Source: DATFPQ01 sp035264765
GTDB lineage: Bacteria > Actinomycetota > Actinomycetes > Actinomycetales > Angustibacteraceae
DNA length: 14,856 nucleotides
NCBI GenBank assembly: GCA_035264765.1
Contig: DATFPQ010000179.1
Span: 1 to 14,856, forward strand
Direction of reading: 5' to 3'
The notes beneath the pieces are model-generated. The model saw nothing but the letters and a program-made list of their open reading frames with translations. It did no database searches and was not told the DNA's origin. The position numbers and the translations under genes are program-made. Below are positions 1 to 6,332 of the stretch, piece after piece; within the stretch, counting starts at the first letter, position 1, and every line of letters starts with the position of its first letter.

Positions 1-1
1 C

Positions 2-148
2 AACGTGGCCGCACCGGTCGCACCCTCCACCGTGGGCGCCTACGACGCCCGCGTTCGCACCGGGGCTCCGACGACCAACCCGGGCCGCGTGTACGTGAAG
101 TCGAGCAAGGGCGGGGTCGCCGGCCCGTTCGCGGTGGCGAACGGCTGA
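2..148 (+). CDS. C-terminal end of an unidentified protein (partial at left edge)
   Basis: An open frame enters from the left edge and stops at TGA 146-148, giving the last 48 residues of a protein. The visible tail is rich in Ala, Val, Gly, Pro and Thr and ends in VKSSKGGVAGPFAVANG. It has no cysteines, membrane segment or motif I recognise. The small-residue, hydrophilic composition would suit a secreted or surface protein, but that is only inference. A strong hairpin follows 26 bases after the stop and would end its transcript. The product cannot be named without the upstream sequence. Confidence 0.6.
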   Translation, partial: NVAAPVAPSTVGAYDARVRTGAPTTNPGRVYVKSSKGGVAGPFAVANG

Positions 149-173
149 CCGCGAACCCCGCACCACCAGCCGG

Positions 174-206
174 GCCGGGCCCGCCGCTTGAAGCGGCGGG
201 CCCGGC
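174..206. terminator. Bidirectional hairpin terminator between convergent genes
   Basis: GCCGGGCCCGCCGC at 174-187 pairs perfectly with 193-206 around a TTGAA loop, a 14-bp stem that is almost all G and C. It lies between the stop of the plus-strand gene (148) and the stop of ispD on the minus strand (232), so it can serve both. There is no U-tract, which is common for actinobacterial terminators. Confidence 0.8.
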
Positions 207-231
207 TCGTCGGTGTGCTCGCTGGACCGGG

Positions 232-900
232 CTAGGCGCCGAGGCCGAGCAGCCACCCGGCGTGGGCCAGGTCGTCGGGGGTGGTCACCTTCAGCGCCCG
301 AGGGTCGCCCGGAACCACCTGCACGCGCTCGCCGAGCAGCTCGACGAGGGCGGCGTCGTCGGTGGCGAGCGATGCAGGGGCCGCATCCGACCCCGCGGCG
401 GACCGGTGCGCCCGCTCCAGCAGGTCCCTGGCGAAGCCCTGCGGCGTCTGCACCAGCCGCAGGCGGGCACGGTCCGGCGTCCGGACGACGGCGCCCTCGT
501 CGTCGACCTGTTTGACCGTGTCGGCCAGCGGCAGTCCGGGCACGACGGCCGGATGCTGGTTGAGGGCGTCGACGACGCGCCGGACCAGGTCCGGGGGCGC
601 CAGGCAGCGCGCGGCGTCGTGCACCAGCACGGTGTCCACGGCAGCGGGCAGGGCCGCGAGACCGCAGCGCACGGAGGCGCTCCGGTCGGCCCCGCCCGGG
701 ACGACGATGACGTCCGGGCCGAGCAGCTCATCGGCCTGCTGCACCAGGTCGGTAGGCACGACGGCCACGACGCACCCCACGACGCCACTGTCCAGGACGC
801 GCCGGACGGCGTGCTGGAGCAGGGGACGTCCGGCCAAAGACACGAAGGCCTTGGGCTGGGCGGCGCCGAGCCGCGTGCCGGATCCGGCCGCGACCACCAC
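232..900 (-). CDS. ispD: 2-C-methyl-D-erythritol 4-phosphate cytidylyltransferase
   Basis: IspD joins CTP and methylerythritol phosphate to make CDP-methylerythritol, the third step of the cytosolic non-mevalonate (MEP) isoprenoid pathway. The nucleotide-binding signature GSGTRLG is at residues 6-12, followed by QPK. Further family blocks are VPGGADRSASV, HDAAR, LADTVKQ, TPQGF and TDDA, in the usual order. The length of 222 residues is close to the family norm. The start is uncertain. GTG at 900 is the only usual start codon between the carD stop and the first motif, yet the residues encoded just before it (AVGC) already look like the first beta strand. The only ATG in frame (1080) would overlap carD by about 150 bases. 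No clear ribosome-binding site precedes 900, so translation is probably coupled to carD, 29 bases upstream. IspF, often the next gene, does not follow; the transcript ends at the 174-206 hairpin. Confidence 0.93.
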   Translation of the reverse strand: MVVAAGSGTRLGAAQPKAFVSLAGRPLLQHAVRRVLDSGVVGCVVAVVPTDLVQQADELLGPDVIVVPGGADRSASVRCGLAALPAAVDTVLVHDAARCLAPPDLVRRVVDALNQHPAVVPGLPLADTVKQVDDEGAVVRTPDRARLRLVQTPQGFARDLLERAHRSAAGSDAAPASLATDDAALVELLGERVQVVPGDPRALKVTTPDDLAHAGWLLGLGA

Positions 901-929
901 GCAGCCGACGGCCGCGGGGGGACGAGAGG

Positions 930-1412
930 TCAGGAGGCGAGGACCTCGTCGAGCAGCGCCTCGGCCTTGTCCTCGTTGGTGTGCTCCGCGAGGGCGAGCT
1001 CGCTCACCAGGATCTGTCGGGCCTTGGCTAGCATGCGCTTCTCGCCGGCCGACAGGCCACGGTCCTTCTCGCGGCGCCACAGGTCGCGCACGACCTCGGC
1101 AACCTTGATGACGTCGCCGGAGGCGAGCTTCTCCAGGTTCGCCTTGTACCGGCGAGACCAGTTGGTCGGCTCCTCGGTGTGCGGCGCCCGGAGCACCTCG
1201 AACACCCGGTCGAGCCCGTCCTGACCCACGACGTCACGGACGCCGACGAGGTCGCAGTTCTCGGCCGGTACCTCGATGGTCAGGTCACCCTGAGCGACCT
1301 TCAGGACCAGATAAAGCTTGTCCTCACCCTTGATGGTGCGCGTCTTGATCTCCTCGATCAGTGCTGCACCATGGTGGGGGTACACGACCGTCTCGCCGAC
1401 TGTGAAAACCAT
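930..1412 (-). CDS. carD: CarD-family RNA polymerase-binding transcription regulator
   Basis: CarD binds the beta subunit of RNA polymerase and stabilises the open promoter complex, notably at rRNA promoters. It is a global, usually essential, regulator in mycobacteria. The 160-residue product is almost exactly the mycobacterial length (162). The N-terminal Tudor-like polymerase-interaction domain begins at once with FTVGETVVYPHHGAALIEEI. The rest is the helical DNA-binding domain, including NWSRRYKANLEKLASGD and a basic patch (DLWRREKDRGLSAGEKRML). ATG at 1412 is preceded by an AAAGGGG ribosome-binding site and gives the conserved N-terminus; the longer open frame to 1556 has no such support. 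It heads a carD-ispD transcript. Confidence 0.97.
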   Translation of the reverse strand: MVFTVGETVVYPHHGAALIEEIKTRTIKGEDKLYLVLKVAQGDLTIEVPAENCDLVGVRDVVGQDGLDRVFEVLRAPHTEEPTNWSRRYKANLEKLASGDVIKVAEVVRDLWRREKDRGLSAGEKRMLAKARQILVSELALAEHTNEDKAEALLDEVLAS

Positions 1413-1439
1413 GTGGTGTTTTCCCCTTTCGCGGCGTCC

Positions 1440-1469
1440 AGGATAGCACGGCAATTGGGTGCAGCAGAA
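1440..1469 (-). promoter_or_regulatory. Putative carD promoter
   Basis: Read on the minus strand, TATCCT (1445-1440) resembles a -10 element. A weak -35 candidate, TTCTGC (1469-1464), sits 18 bases upstream. Transcription would start near 1433, leaving a leader of about 20 bases that contains the AAAGGGG ribosome-binding site of carD. The match is by eye and the -35 is poor. Confidence 0.35.
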
Positions 1470-1587
1470 GGCATGATCACTCCATCGTCGCAGGTCAGAC
1501 GGGGTAACAGGCCCCCAGGCGGGCTTGACAGACGGCGCGGGACGTGCTGGCCACACGCCGGAGCGGGCCGGTGTCGGACCCTCCCGC

Positions 1588-1593
1588 TACAGT
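1588..1593 (+). promoter_or_regulatory. Putative -10 element for the lipoprotein gene
   Basis: TACAGT at 1588-1593 fits the TAnnnT pattern and would start a transcript about 65 bases before the GTG at 1666. No -35 is visible at the right distance. A perfect TTGACA lies further upstream at 1525-1530, but nothing like a -10 sits 17 bases after it. The two signals therefore do not form one promoter. Confidence 0.25.
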
Positions 1594-1665
1594 GCTCCCG
1601 GGTCGCGCGCGCCCGCGCGCACCAGCCACGCACCGCACCGCCGCCGCCTGAGGAGACCCGACGCC

Positions 1666-2229
1666 GTGAAGACCCCCAGCCGCCGCAGCCTCGCCGGCGT
1701 CGTCACGGCCGGTGCACTCCTGGCCGCGAGCGGATGCAGCATGTTCTCCGGCACCCAGGTGCTCGAGCCGGTGCAGCTCTCGGACGGCGTCTCGGCGACG
1801 GTCGGTGACGTCGAGGCGCAGGCCCTCGTGCTGGTAGGCCAGAAGGGCCAGCCCGGCGTGCTGACCGGTGCCCTCGTCAACCAGGGAACCCAGCCGGTCA
1901 CCGTCACGGTCGCGGCCCAGGGCTCCACGGCCCCCACGCCGATCCAGGTGCCGGCGGGCTCCTCGGTGTCGCTCGGCAGCTCGGGCGGGGGCGCCTCGGT
2001 CGTCATCCCCACCGTGGCGGCGGAGGCGGGCGCGATGACCGACGTGCAGCTGTCGACCCCGTCGGGCGGCCAGGTGCGGGTGCAGGTGCCGGTCCTGCCG
2101 ACGAGCTACCCGTACTACTCGACCGTGACGCCGCCAACAACTTCCGGCGGCTCCGCGACGACGGCGCCGGGCGTCACCTCCTCGCCGACGGCCACCGACA
2201 CCGACCAGCCGACGACCAGCCCCTCCTGA
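1666..2229 (+). CDS. Small secreted lipoprotein of unknown function
   Basis: The product is 187 residues. It starts MKTPSRRSLAG, has a hydrophobic stretch at 9-21 and a lipobox ending AASGC, with Cys24 as the predicted lipidated residue, so it should be anchored to the outer face of the membrane. Residues about 30-140 are rich in beta-formers with repeated VTVTV-type strands and look like an Ig-like or PCuAC-like beta sandwich. The Met/His copper ligands of copper chaperones are absent. The last 40 residues are a Thr/Ser/Pro-rich, probably extended, tail. GTG 1666 is chosen because GAGGAG lies at 1650-1655 and the signal peptide begins there. It lies between carD (divergent) and regX3 (convergent), so a link to phosphate control is possible but unproven. 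I do not recognise a characterised family. Confidence 0.85.
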   Translation: MKTPSRRSLAGVVTAGALLAASGCSMFSGTQVLEPVQLSDGVSATVGDVEAQALVLVGQKGQPGVLTGALVNQGTQPVTVTVAAQGSTAPTPIQVPAGSSVSLGSSGGGASVVIPTVAAEAGAMTDVQLSTPSGGQVRVQVPVLPTSYPYYSTVTPPTTSGGSATTAPGVTSSPTATDTDQPTTSPS

Positions 2230-2242
2230 CGGCCGCGGGAGC

Positions 2243-2256
2243 GGGCTGCTCAGCCC
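2243..2256. terminator. Short hairpin between convergent lipoprotein gene and regX3
   Basis: GGGCT at 2243-2247 and AGCCC at 2252-2256 can pair around GCTC. The hairpin fills most of the 20-base gap between the two stops and overlaps the regX3 stop. It is short and lacks a U-tract, so it is a weak candidate. Confidence 0.25.
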
Positions 2257-2930
2257 TCCAGCTTGTACCCCAGGCCCCGCACCGTGGTCAGCAGCCGTGG
2301 GTTCCCCGGGTCCGCCTCGATCTTCGCCCGCAGCCGCTTGACGTGGACGTCGAGAGTCTTGGTGTCGCCGACGTAGTCGCTGCCCCAGACCCGGTCGATG
2401 AGCTGCATCCGGGTCAGCACCCGCCCGGCGTTGCGCATCAGCAGCTCCAGCAGCTCGAACTCCTTCAGCGGGAGCGGCACCTGCTCGCCGTCCACCGTCA
2501 CCACGTGCCGGTCGACGTCCATCCGCACGCGGCCGGCCTGCAGGCTGGCCGGCAGCAGCTCCTCCGGCTCGGACCGGCGCCGCAGGACCGCCTTGATCCG
2601 GGCCAGCAGCTCGCGGCTGGAGTAGGGCTTGGTCACGTAGTCGTCGGCGCCGAGCTCCAGCCCGACCACCTTGTCGATCTCGCCGTCCTTGGCCGTGAGC
2701 ATGATCACCGGGACGTTGCTCTGGCTGCGCAGCTGGCGGCACACCTCGGTGCCGGACAGTCCCGGGAGCATCAGGTCGAGCAGCACCAGGTCCGCCCCGG
2801 CGCGGTCGAAATCCTCCAGGGCGGCGGTGCCGGTGGCCGCGACGGCCACCTCGTAGCCCTCCTTGCGCAGCAGGTAGGACAGCGGGTCGCTGAAGGACTC
2901 TTCGTCCTCCACGACGAGGATGCGGGTCAT
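2250..2930 (-). CDS. regX3: Phosphate-responsive response regulator, RegX3/PhoP type (OmpR family)
   Basis: The 226-residue product is a cytosolic DNA-binding regulator, the partner of SenX3. An N-terminal receiver domain (about 1-115) shows acidic residues E8 and D9, the phosphorylated Asp52 in LLDLMLPG, Thr79 and Lys101 in DDYVTKPY. The C-terminal winged-helix domain (about 128-226) ends with TKTLDVHVKRLRAKIEADP and TVRGLGYKLEG. These blocks match mycobacterial RegX3 almost word for word. Start and senX3 stop overlap as ATGA (2930-2927), so the two are translationally coupled. RegX3 is known to activate pst-type phosphate uptake genes under phosphate starvation. A PHO-box-like repeat upstream of senX3 (4191-4234) suggests that it controls its own operon. 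Confidence 0.96.
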   Translation of the reverse strand: MTRILVVEDEESFSDPLSYLLRKEGYEVAVAATGTAALEDFDRAGADLVLLDLMLPGLSGTEVCRQLRSQSNVPVIMLTAKDGEIDKVVGLELGADDYVTKPYSSRELLARIKAVLRRRSEPEELLPASLQAGRVRMDVDRHVVTVDGEQVPLPLKEFELLELLMRNAGRVLTRMQLIDRVWGSDYVGDTKTLDVHVKRLRAKIEADPGNPRLLTTVRGLGYKLEG

Positions 2931-4129
2931 CCGCGGGCCTCTTCCGGGGTTGCAGTAGACGTGAGGGTGGACGTGGAGGCGGACAGGTCCGGCTGCACCT
3001 CGACGGCGTCGCCGGCATCGGGCAGGCGCATGGTGAAGGTGGCGCCCTGGCCGGGCTGGCTCCAGACGGTGACCTCACCGCCGTGGTTGGCGCAGACGTG
3101 CTTGACGATGGCCAGTCCCAGGCCGGTGCCACCGGTGGCGCGAGAGCGGGCCGGGTCGATGCGGTAGAAGCGCTCGAAGATGCGCACCTGCTCGTCTTCC
3201 GGGATACCGACGCCCCGGTCCGTGACGGCGATCTCGACCAGGCCGTGGTGGCGACCGACGGTCACCGCGATCCGGCTGCCCGCAGGTGAGTAGGCCACGG
3301 CGTTGTCGACGAGGTTCCGCACTGCCGTCATCAGCAGGTCACCGTCGCCGTACACGCGCGCCTGGGGGTCGTCCTGGACCGCGATGTCGATGTCCTTCGC
3401 CGAGGCGACGAGGCGGCAGCGGTCGACGGCGTCGTGCACGACGTCACCGACGCCGACGACGCGCGGCGGGTGCAGGGTGTCGGCGAGCTGCAGCCGGGAC
3501 AGGTCCACGATTTCCTGGACCAGGGAGTTCAGCCGGTTGGCCTCGACCTGCATCCGGCTGGCGAAACGGCGCACCGCCTCCGGGTCGTCGCTCGCGCCGA
3601 GCACGGCCTCCGCGAGCAACGAGAGCCCGCCCACCGGCGTCTTGAGCTCGTGACTGACGTTGGCGACGAAGTCGCGCCGGGTCTCCTCGACCCGGCGAGC
3701 CTCGGTGCGGTCTTCCACGAGCACCAGCAGGTGGTGTGAACCCAGCGGCGCGACGCGGGCGTGGACCACCAGTCGCGCGCGCCCGAGCGGGCCGCGAGCG
3801 AGCTCCAGCTCGCTCTCCCGGATGACACCGTCCCGGCGCACCACACGGGTCAGGTGGCGCAGCTCGGGGTGGGTCAGCTCGTTGCCGGAGACGATGCCGT
3901 AGGCGTACGCCGCGGGACTGGCCTTGACCACCGAGTCGTCTTCCGCGACGACGACGGCGCTCGAGCGCAGGACCGCGAGCACGGCGCCCACGCCCGGCTG
4001 CAGCTGCGGTTCCGGCTGCTCTGGAACCCGGCGCTGGACGCGCTCGGACCAGCGGGCGGCCAGGACCGCGCCGACGCCCAGCAGCACCCCGGCGATGCCG
4101 CCCAGGGTCGCCGCCGATTCCGGATTCAC
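2927..4129 (-). CDS. senX3: Sensor histidine kinase, SenX3/PhoR type
   Basis: The 400-residue membrane kinase is predicted to pass phosphate to RegX3 in response to phosphate supply. One hydrophobic segment at about 7-26 anchors it. A PAS-like sensor region covers about 46-140. The dimerisation/H-box reads FVANVSHELKTPVGGL, with phospho-acceptor His160, and is close to identical to SenX3. The ATPase domain shows the N-box LVDNAVAYSPAG (273-284), the G1 box DRGVGIP (304-310) and the G2 box GGTGLGLAIVKH (333-344). The tail after 380 is Ser/Thr-rich and poorly conserved. The start is GTG 4129 with no visible ribosome-binding site. A -10-like TACGCT ends 6 bases before it, so the mRNA may be leaderless. 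The gene is divergent from phoU, whose product is expected to restrain this kinase through the Pst transporter. Confidence 0.96.
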   Translation of the reverse strand: MNPESAATLGGIAGVLLGVGAVLAARWSERVQRRVPEQPEPQLQPGVGAVLAVLRSSAVVVAEDDSVVKASPAAYAYGIVSGNELTHPELRHLTRVVRRDGVIRESELELARGPLGRARLVVHARVAPLGSHHLLVLVEDRTEARRVEETRRDFVANVSHELKTPVGGLSLLAEAVLGASDDPEAVRRFASRMQVEANRLNSLVQEIVDLSRLQLADTLHPPRVVGVGDVVHDAVDRCRLVASAKDIDIAVQDDPQARVYGDGDLLMTAVRNLVDNAVAYSPAGSRIAVTVGRHHGLVEIAVTDRGVGIPEDEQVRIFERFYRIDPARSRATGGTGLGLAIVKHVCANHGGEVTVWSQPGQGATFTMRLPDAGDAVEVQPDLSASTSTLTSTATPEEARG

Positions 4130-4135
4130 GCTGCC

Positions 4136-4164
4136 AGCGTACGCAGCGTCACGGCGAGGGTCAG
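4136..4164 (-). promoter_or_regulatory. Putative leaderless senX3-regX3 promoter
   Basis: On the minus strand, CTGACC (4164-4159) matches four of six bases of a -35 element. After 17 bases comes TACGCT (4141-4136), a TAnnnT -10. Six further bases lead directly to the senX3 GTG at 4129, the spacing expected if transcription starts at the first base of the codon. The absence of a ribosome-binding site agrees with this. Leaderless mRNAs are common in actinobacteria; this instance is inferred. Confidence 0.4.
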
Positions 4165-4190
4165 AACCGCGAGTCCGCTCCGCGGTCCGA

Positions 4191-4234
4191 CTTCAGCGAA
4201 TGTTCACCTCGGCACGGGACGGCGTTCACGCGGC
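4191..4234 (+). promoter_or_regulatory. PHO-box-like direct repeat (candidate RegX3/PhoP operator)
   Basis: Four 11-base registers can be read. Unit 2 (4202-4212) is GTTCACCTCGG, unit 4 (4224-4234) is GTTCACGCGGC, and unit 1 (4191-4201) keeps TTCA in the same phase. Unit 3 is degenerate. Against the streptomycete PHO-box unit G(G/T)TCAYYYR(G/C)G, units 2 and 4 match 10 and 9 of 11 positions by eye. The site lies between divergent senX3 and phoU, 27 bases from the proposed senX3 -35, and could regulate both. Confidence 0.55.
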
Positions 4235-4335
4235 CCTGCGAGCGTCGTCCCGGCACCACCACTCGGTGCTGCCCTGACCCGCGCCCGCCCCGCGCGGGGT
4301 CCGACGTACGGGCACAGGAAGGACCCACCTCCCTC

Positions 4336-5016
4336 ATGCGCGACGCCTTCCACGAGGAGCTCGCCCACACCTCCGAGCGGCTGGTCGAGATGACCCGGCT
4401 GACCGGCTCGGCCATCTCCCGGGCGACCACGGCGCTCCTGGACGCCGACCTCGCCCTCGCCGAGAGCGTCATCGCCGCCGACGAGCAGATCGACGCCATC
4501 CAGCGCGAGCTCGACGACACGGCGCTGGACATGCTCGCCCGCCAACAGCCGGTGGCCACCGACCTGCGCATCATCGTGACCGGGATGCGGATGAGCGCGG
4601 ACCTGGAGCGGATGGGCGACCTGGCCCGGCACGTGGCCAAGGTCGCGCGCCGGCGCTACCCCGACTCGGCGGTGCCGCCGGAGCTGCGCGCGACCGTGCT
4701 GCAGATGGGGCAGGTGGCCGAGCGAATCGTCGCGAAGGCGGGCAGCGTGATCGCCGGCAATGACGTGGTCGCCGCCGTGCAGCTGGAGCAGGACGACGAC
4801 GAGATGGACCGGCTGCACCGCGAGGTCTTCGGCGCCCTGCTCGGCGGCTCGTGGGACCACGGCGTGGAGGCTGCGGTCGACGTCACCCTGGTCGGGCGGT
4901 ACTACGAGCGGTTCGCCGACCACGCCGTCTCGGTCGCCCGCCGGGTCGTCTACCTGGTCACCGGCGAGTGGCACGAGGCCTACGCACCCGAGCCGGCCCG
5001 CAGCGCGACGCGCTGA
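4336..5016 (+). CDS. phoU: Phosphate transport system accessory protein PhoU
   Basis: PhoU is a cytosolic, membrane-associated negative regulator that links the PstSCAB transporter to the phosphate-sensing kinase. The 226-residue all-helical product has the two tandem PhoU repeats. Each carries the metal-cluster motif E-x3-D: ERMGD (91-95) and ERFAD (191-195), each followed by a helix ending in VAKVARR or VARRVVYLVTG. The N-terminus MRDAFHEELA is typical of actinobacterial PhoU. ATG 4336 is supported by AGGAAGGA at 4316-4323, about 12 bases upstream. It diverges from senX3-regX3, its expected functional partner, across a 206-base gap holding the PHO-like box. No pst transporter genes are in the window. 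Confidence 0.96.
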   Translation: MRDAFHEELAHTSERLVEMTRLTGSAISRATTALLDADLALAESVIAADEQIDAIQRELDDTALDMLARQQPVATDLRIIVTGMRMSADLERMGDLARHVAKVARRRYPDSAVPPELRATVLQMGQVAERIVAKAGSVIAGNDVVAAVQLEQDDDEMDRLHREVFGALLGGSWDHGVEAAVDVTLVGRYYERFADHAVSVARRVVYLVTGEWHEAYAPEPARSATR

Positions 5017-5017
5017 G

Positions 5018-5041
5018 GCGCCCGCCCGCTCGGGCGGGCGC
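5018..5041. terminator. Bidirectional hairpin terminator between phoU and gpmA
   Basis: GCGCCCGCCC at 5018-5027 pairs perfectly with 5032-5041 around the loop GCTC, forming a 10-bp all-GC stem. It sits one base after the phoU stop and 14 bases from the stop of convergent gpmA, so it probably ends both transcripts. Confidence 0.75.
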
Positions 5042-5055
5042 GGAAAGCGGGTCGG

Positions 5056-5808
5056 TCAGCGACCCTGGTTCGCGACGGCTGCGACGGCCACCGCGGCGGC
5101 CTCCGGGTCGAGGTACTCGCCACCACGCTGCACCGGGTGGAGGTCGGCGTGCAACCGGTAGACGAGCGGGATGCCGGTGGGGATGTTCAGCCCGGCGATG
5201 GACGCGTCGTCGATGCCGTCCAGGTGCTTCACCAGCGCCCGCAACGAGTTGCCGTGGGCAGCCAGGAGCACGACCTTGCCCGAGCGCAGGTCGGGGACGA
5301 TCCTGTCCTCCCAGTACGGCAGCAGCCGGGCGACGACGTCGGCCAGGCACTCGGTGCGCGGAGCCAGGTCGCCCAGGTCGGCGTAGCGCGGGTCGTGAGC
5401 CTGGGAGAACTGGCTGTCGTCGTCCAGCGGCGGCGGCGGGACGTCGTAGGAGCGGCGCCAGAGCATGAACTGCTCCTCGCCGAACTGCTCGAGCGTCTGC
5501 TTCTTGTCCTTGCCCTGCAGCGCGCCGTAGTGCCGCTCGTTCAGCCGCCACGACCTGCGCACCGGGATCCAGTGCCGGTCGGCGACGTCCAGCGACAGGT
5601 GCGCCGTCGTGATGGCGCGCCGCAGCACCGAGGTGTGCACGACGTCCGGCAGCACGCCGCTGTCGACCATCAGCTGGCCCCCGCGCGCGGCCTCCTCCCG
5701 CCCGACGTCCGAGAGTGGGACGTCCACCCAGCCGGTGAAGAGGTTCTTGGCGTTCCACTCGCTCTCACCGTGCCGGAGCAGGACCAGGGTGTAGGGCGCG
5801 TCGCTCAT
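5056..5808 (-). CDS. gpmA: 2,3-bisphosphoglycerate-dependent phosphoglycerate mutase
   Basis: This cytosolic enzyme interconverts 3- and 2-phosphoglycerate in glycolysis and gluconeogenesis. The 250-residue length is usual for the family. The phosphohistidine motif LLRHGESEWN places the catalytic His at 13. The second half of the site is visible as SVLRRAI (60-66), LNERHYGALQGKDK (89-102, with acid/base Glu91) and AAHGNSLRAL (His185). FTGWVDVPL is the standard substrate loop. ATG 5808 begins directly before the family start; the longer frame to 5910 would run into the ybjN gene. Only a weak AGGG precedes the start. It is the last gene of the mshA run, 29 bases after the ybjN-family stop, and ends before the hairpin at 5018-5041. 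Confidence 0.96.
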   Translation of the reverse strand: MSDAPYTLVLLRHGESEWNAKNLFTGWVDVPLSDVGREEAARGGQLMVDSGVLPDVVHTSVLRRAITTAHLSLDVADRHWIPVRRSWRLNERHYGALQGKDKKQTLEQFGEEQFMLWRRSYDVPPPPLDDDSQFSQAHDPRYADLGDLAPRTECLADVVARLLPYWEDRIVPDLRSGKVVLLAAHGNSLRALVKHLDGIDDASIAGLNIPTGIPLVYRLHADLHPVQRGGEYLDPEAAAVAVAAVANQGR

Positions 5809-5837
5809 GCGGGCAACCCTATCGACAAGCCTCGGCG

Positions 5838-6332
5838 TCACCCCTCGAGCAGGTGCCGGAAGGCCTCGAGGTTGCGGGTCGACTCCCCCCTCGACACCCG
5901 CCAGGCCCACTCGCGGCGCATGGAGGTGAGGAAGCCGAGGGCCAGCAGCTGGTCGAAGGAGCCGTCCGCCGTCTCCAGCAGTGCGCCGAGCAGTGCGTCC
6001 AGGGTCTCGGCCGTCACCCCGACGAGCGGCAGCCGGCCGACCAGGTACACGTCCCCGTCGTCGTCCACGGCGAAGGCGACGCCCTGCAACCGGGCGTTCC
6101 GGCGCAGCAGCCAGCGGAGGAACTCCTCCCGGTTCTCGTCCGGACGGCGGACCACGAAGGCGGACGCCGAGAGGGAGTGGTCGCCGACCAGCAGCGACAC
6201 GGTCGTGCGGAGCTTGTGCTCGCCCGGCAGCGTCGCGACGACCTCACCGGGACGGCTCCCCGGCTCGTGGTCGATGCCCGCGGCGGCCAGGTGCTCCAGC
6301 AGCAGCCGCTCGACCCGCTCGCGTGCGCTCAC
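5838..6332 (-). CDS. YbjN-domain protein (type III secretion chaperone-like fold)
   Basis: The 164-residue cytosolic protein belongs to the actinobacterial YbjN family that accompanies mshA and gpm. The family shares a fold with secretion chaperones, but its molecular role is unknown. Visible family features are the opening helix SARERVERLLLEHL, the strand-rich core with NREEFLRWLLRRNARL and GDVYLVGRLPL, and the closing helix STRNLEAFRHLLEG. GTG 6332 overlaps the mshA stop as GTGA (6332-6329), and the open frame upstream of it only shadows mshA. Coupling to mshA and the small gap to gpmA support a single transcript. No signal peptide or membrane segment is seen. Confidence 0.88.
   Translation of the reverse strand: MSARERVERLLLEHLAAAGIDHEPGSRPGEVVATLPGEHKLRTTVSLLVGDHSLSASAFVVRRPDENREEFLRWLLRRNARLQGVAFAVDDDGDVYLVGRLPLVGVTAETLDALLGALLETADGSFDQLLALGFLTSMRREWAWRVSRGESTRNLEAFRHLLEG

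Noticed and set aside
1525..1530. Perfect TTGACA taken as a lipoprotein gene promoter
   Set aside because: No -10-like sequence lies 16-18 bases downstream; the only good -10 (1588) is far too distant.
1495..3132. Minus-strand open frame of 545 codons over regX3 and the lipoprotein gene
   Set aside because: It is in the wrong frame relative to regX3 and antisense to the lipoprotein gene; the low-complexity translation has no domain.
4288..4299. Palindrome CCCCGCGCGGGG upstream of phoU as an operator
   Set aside because: Short GC-only palindromes are expected by chance in this base composition, and nothing else marks the site.
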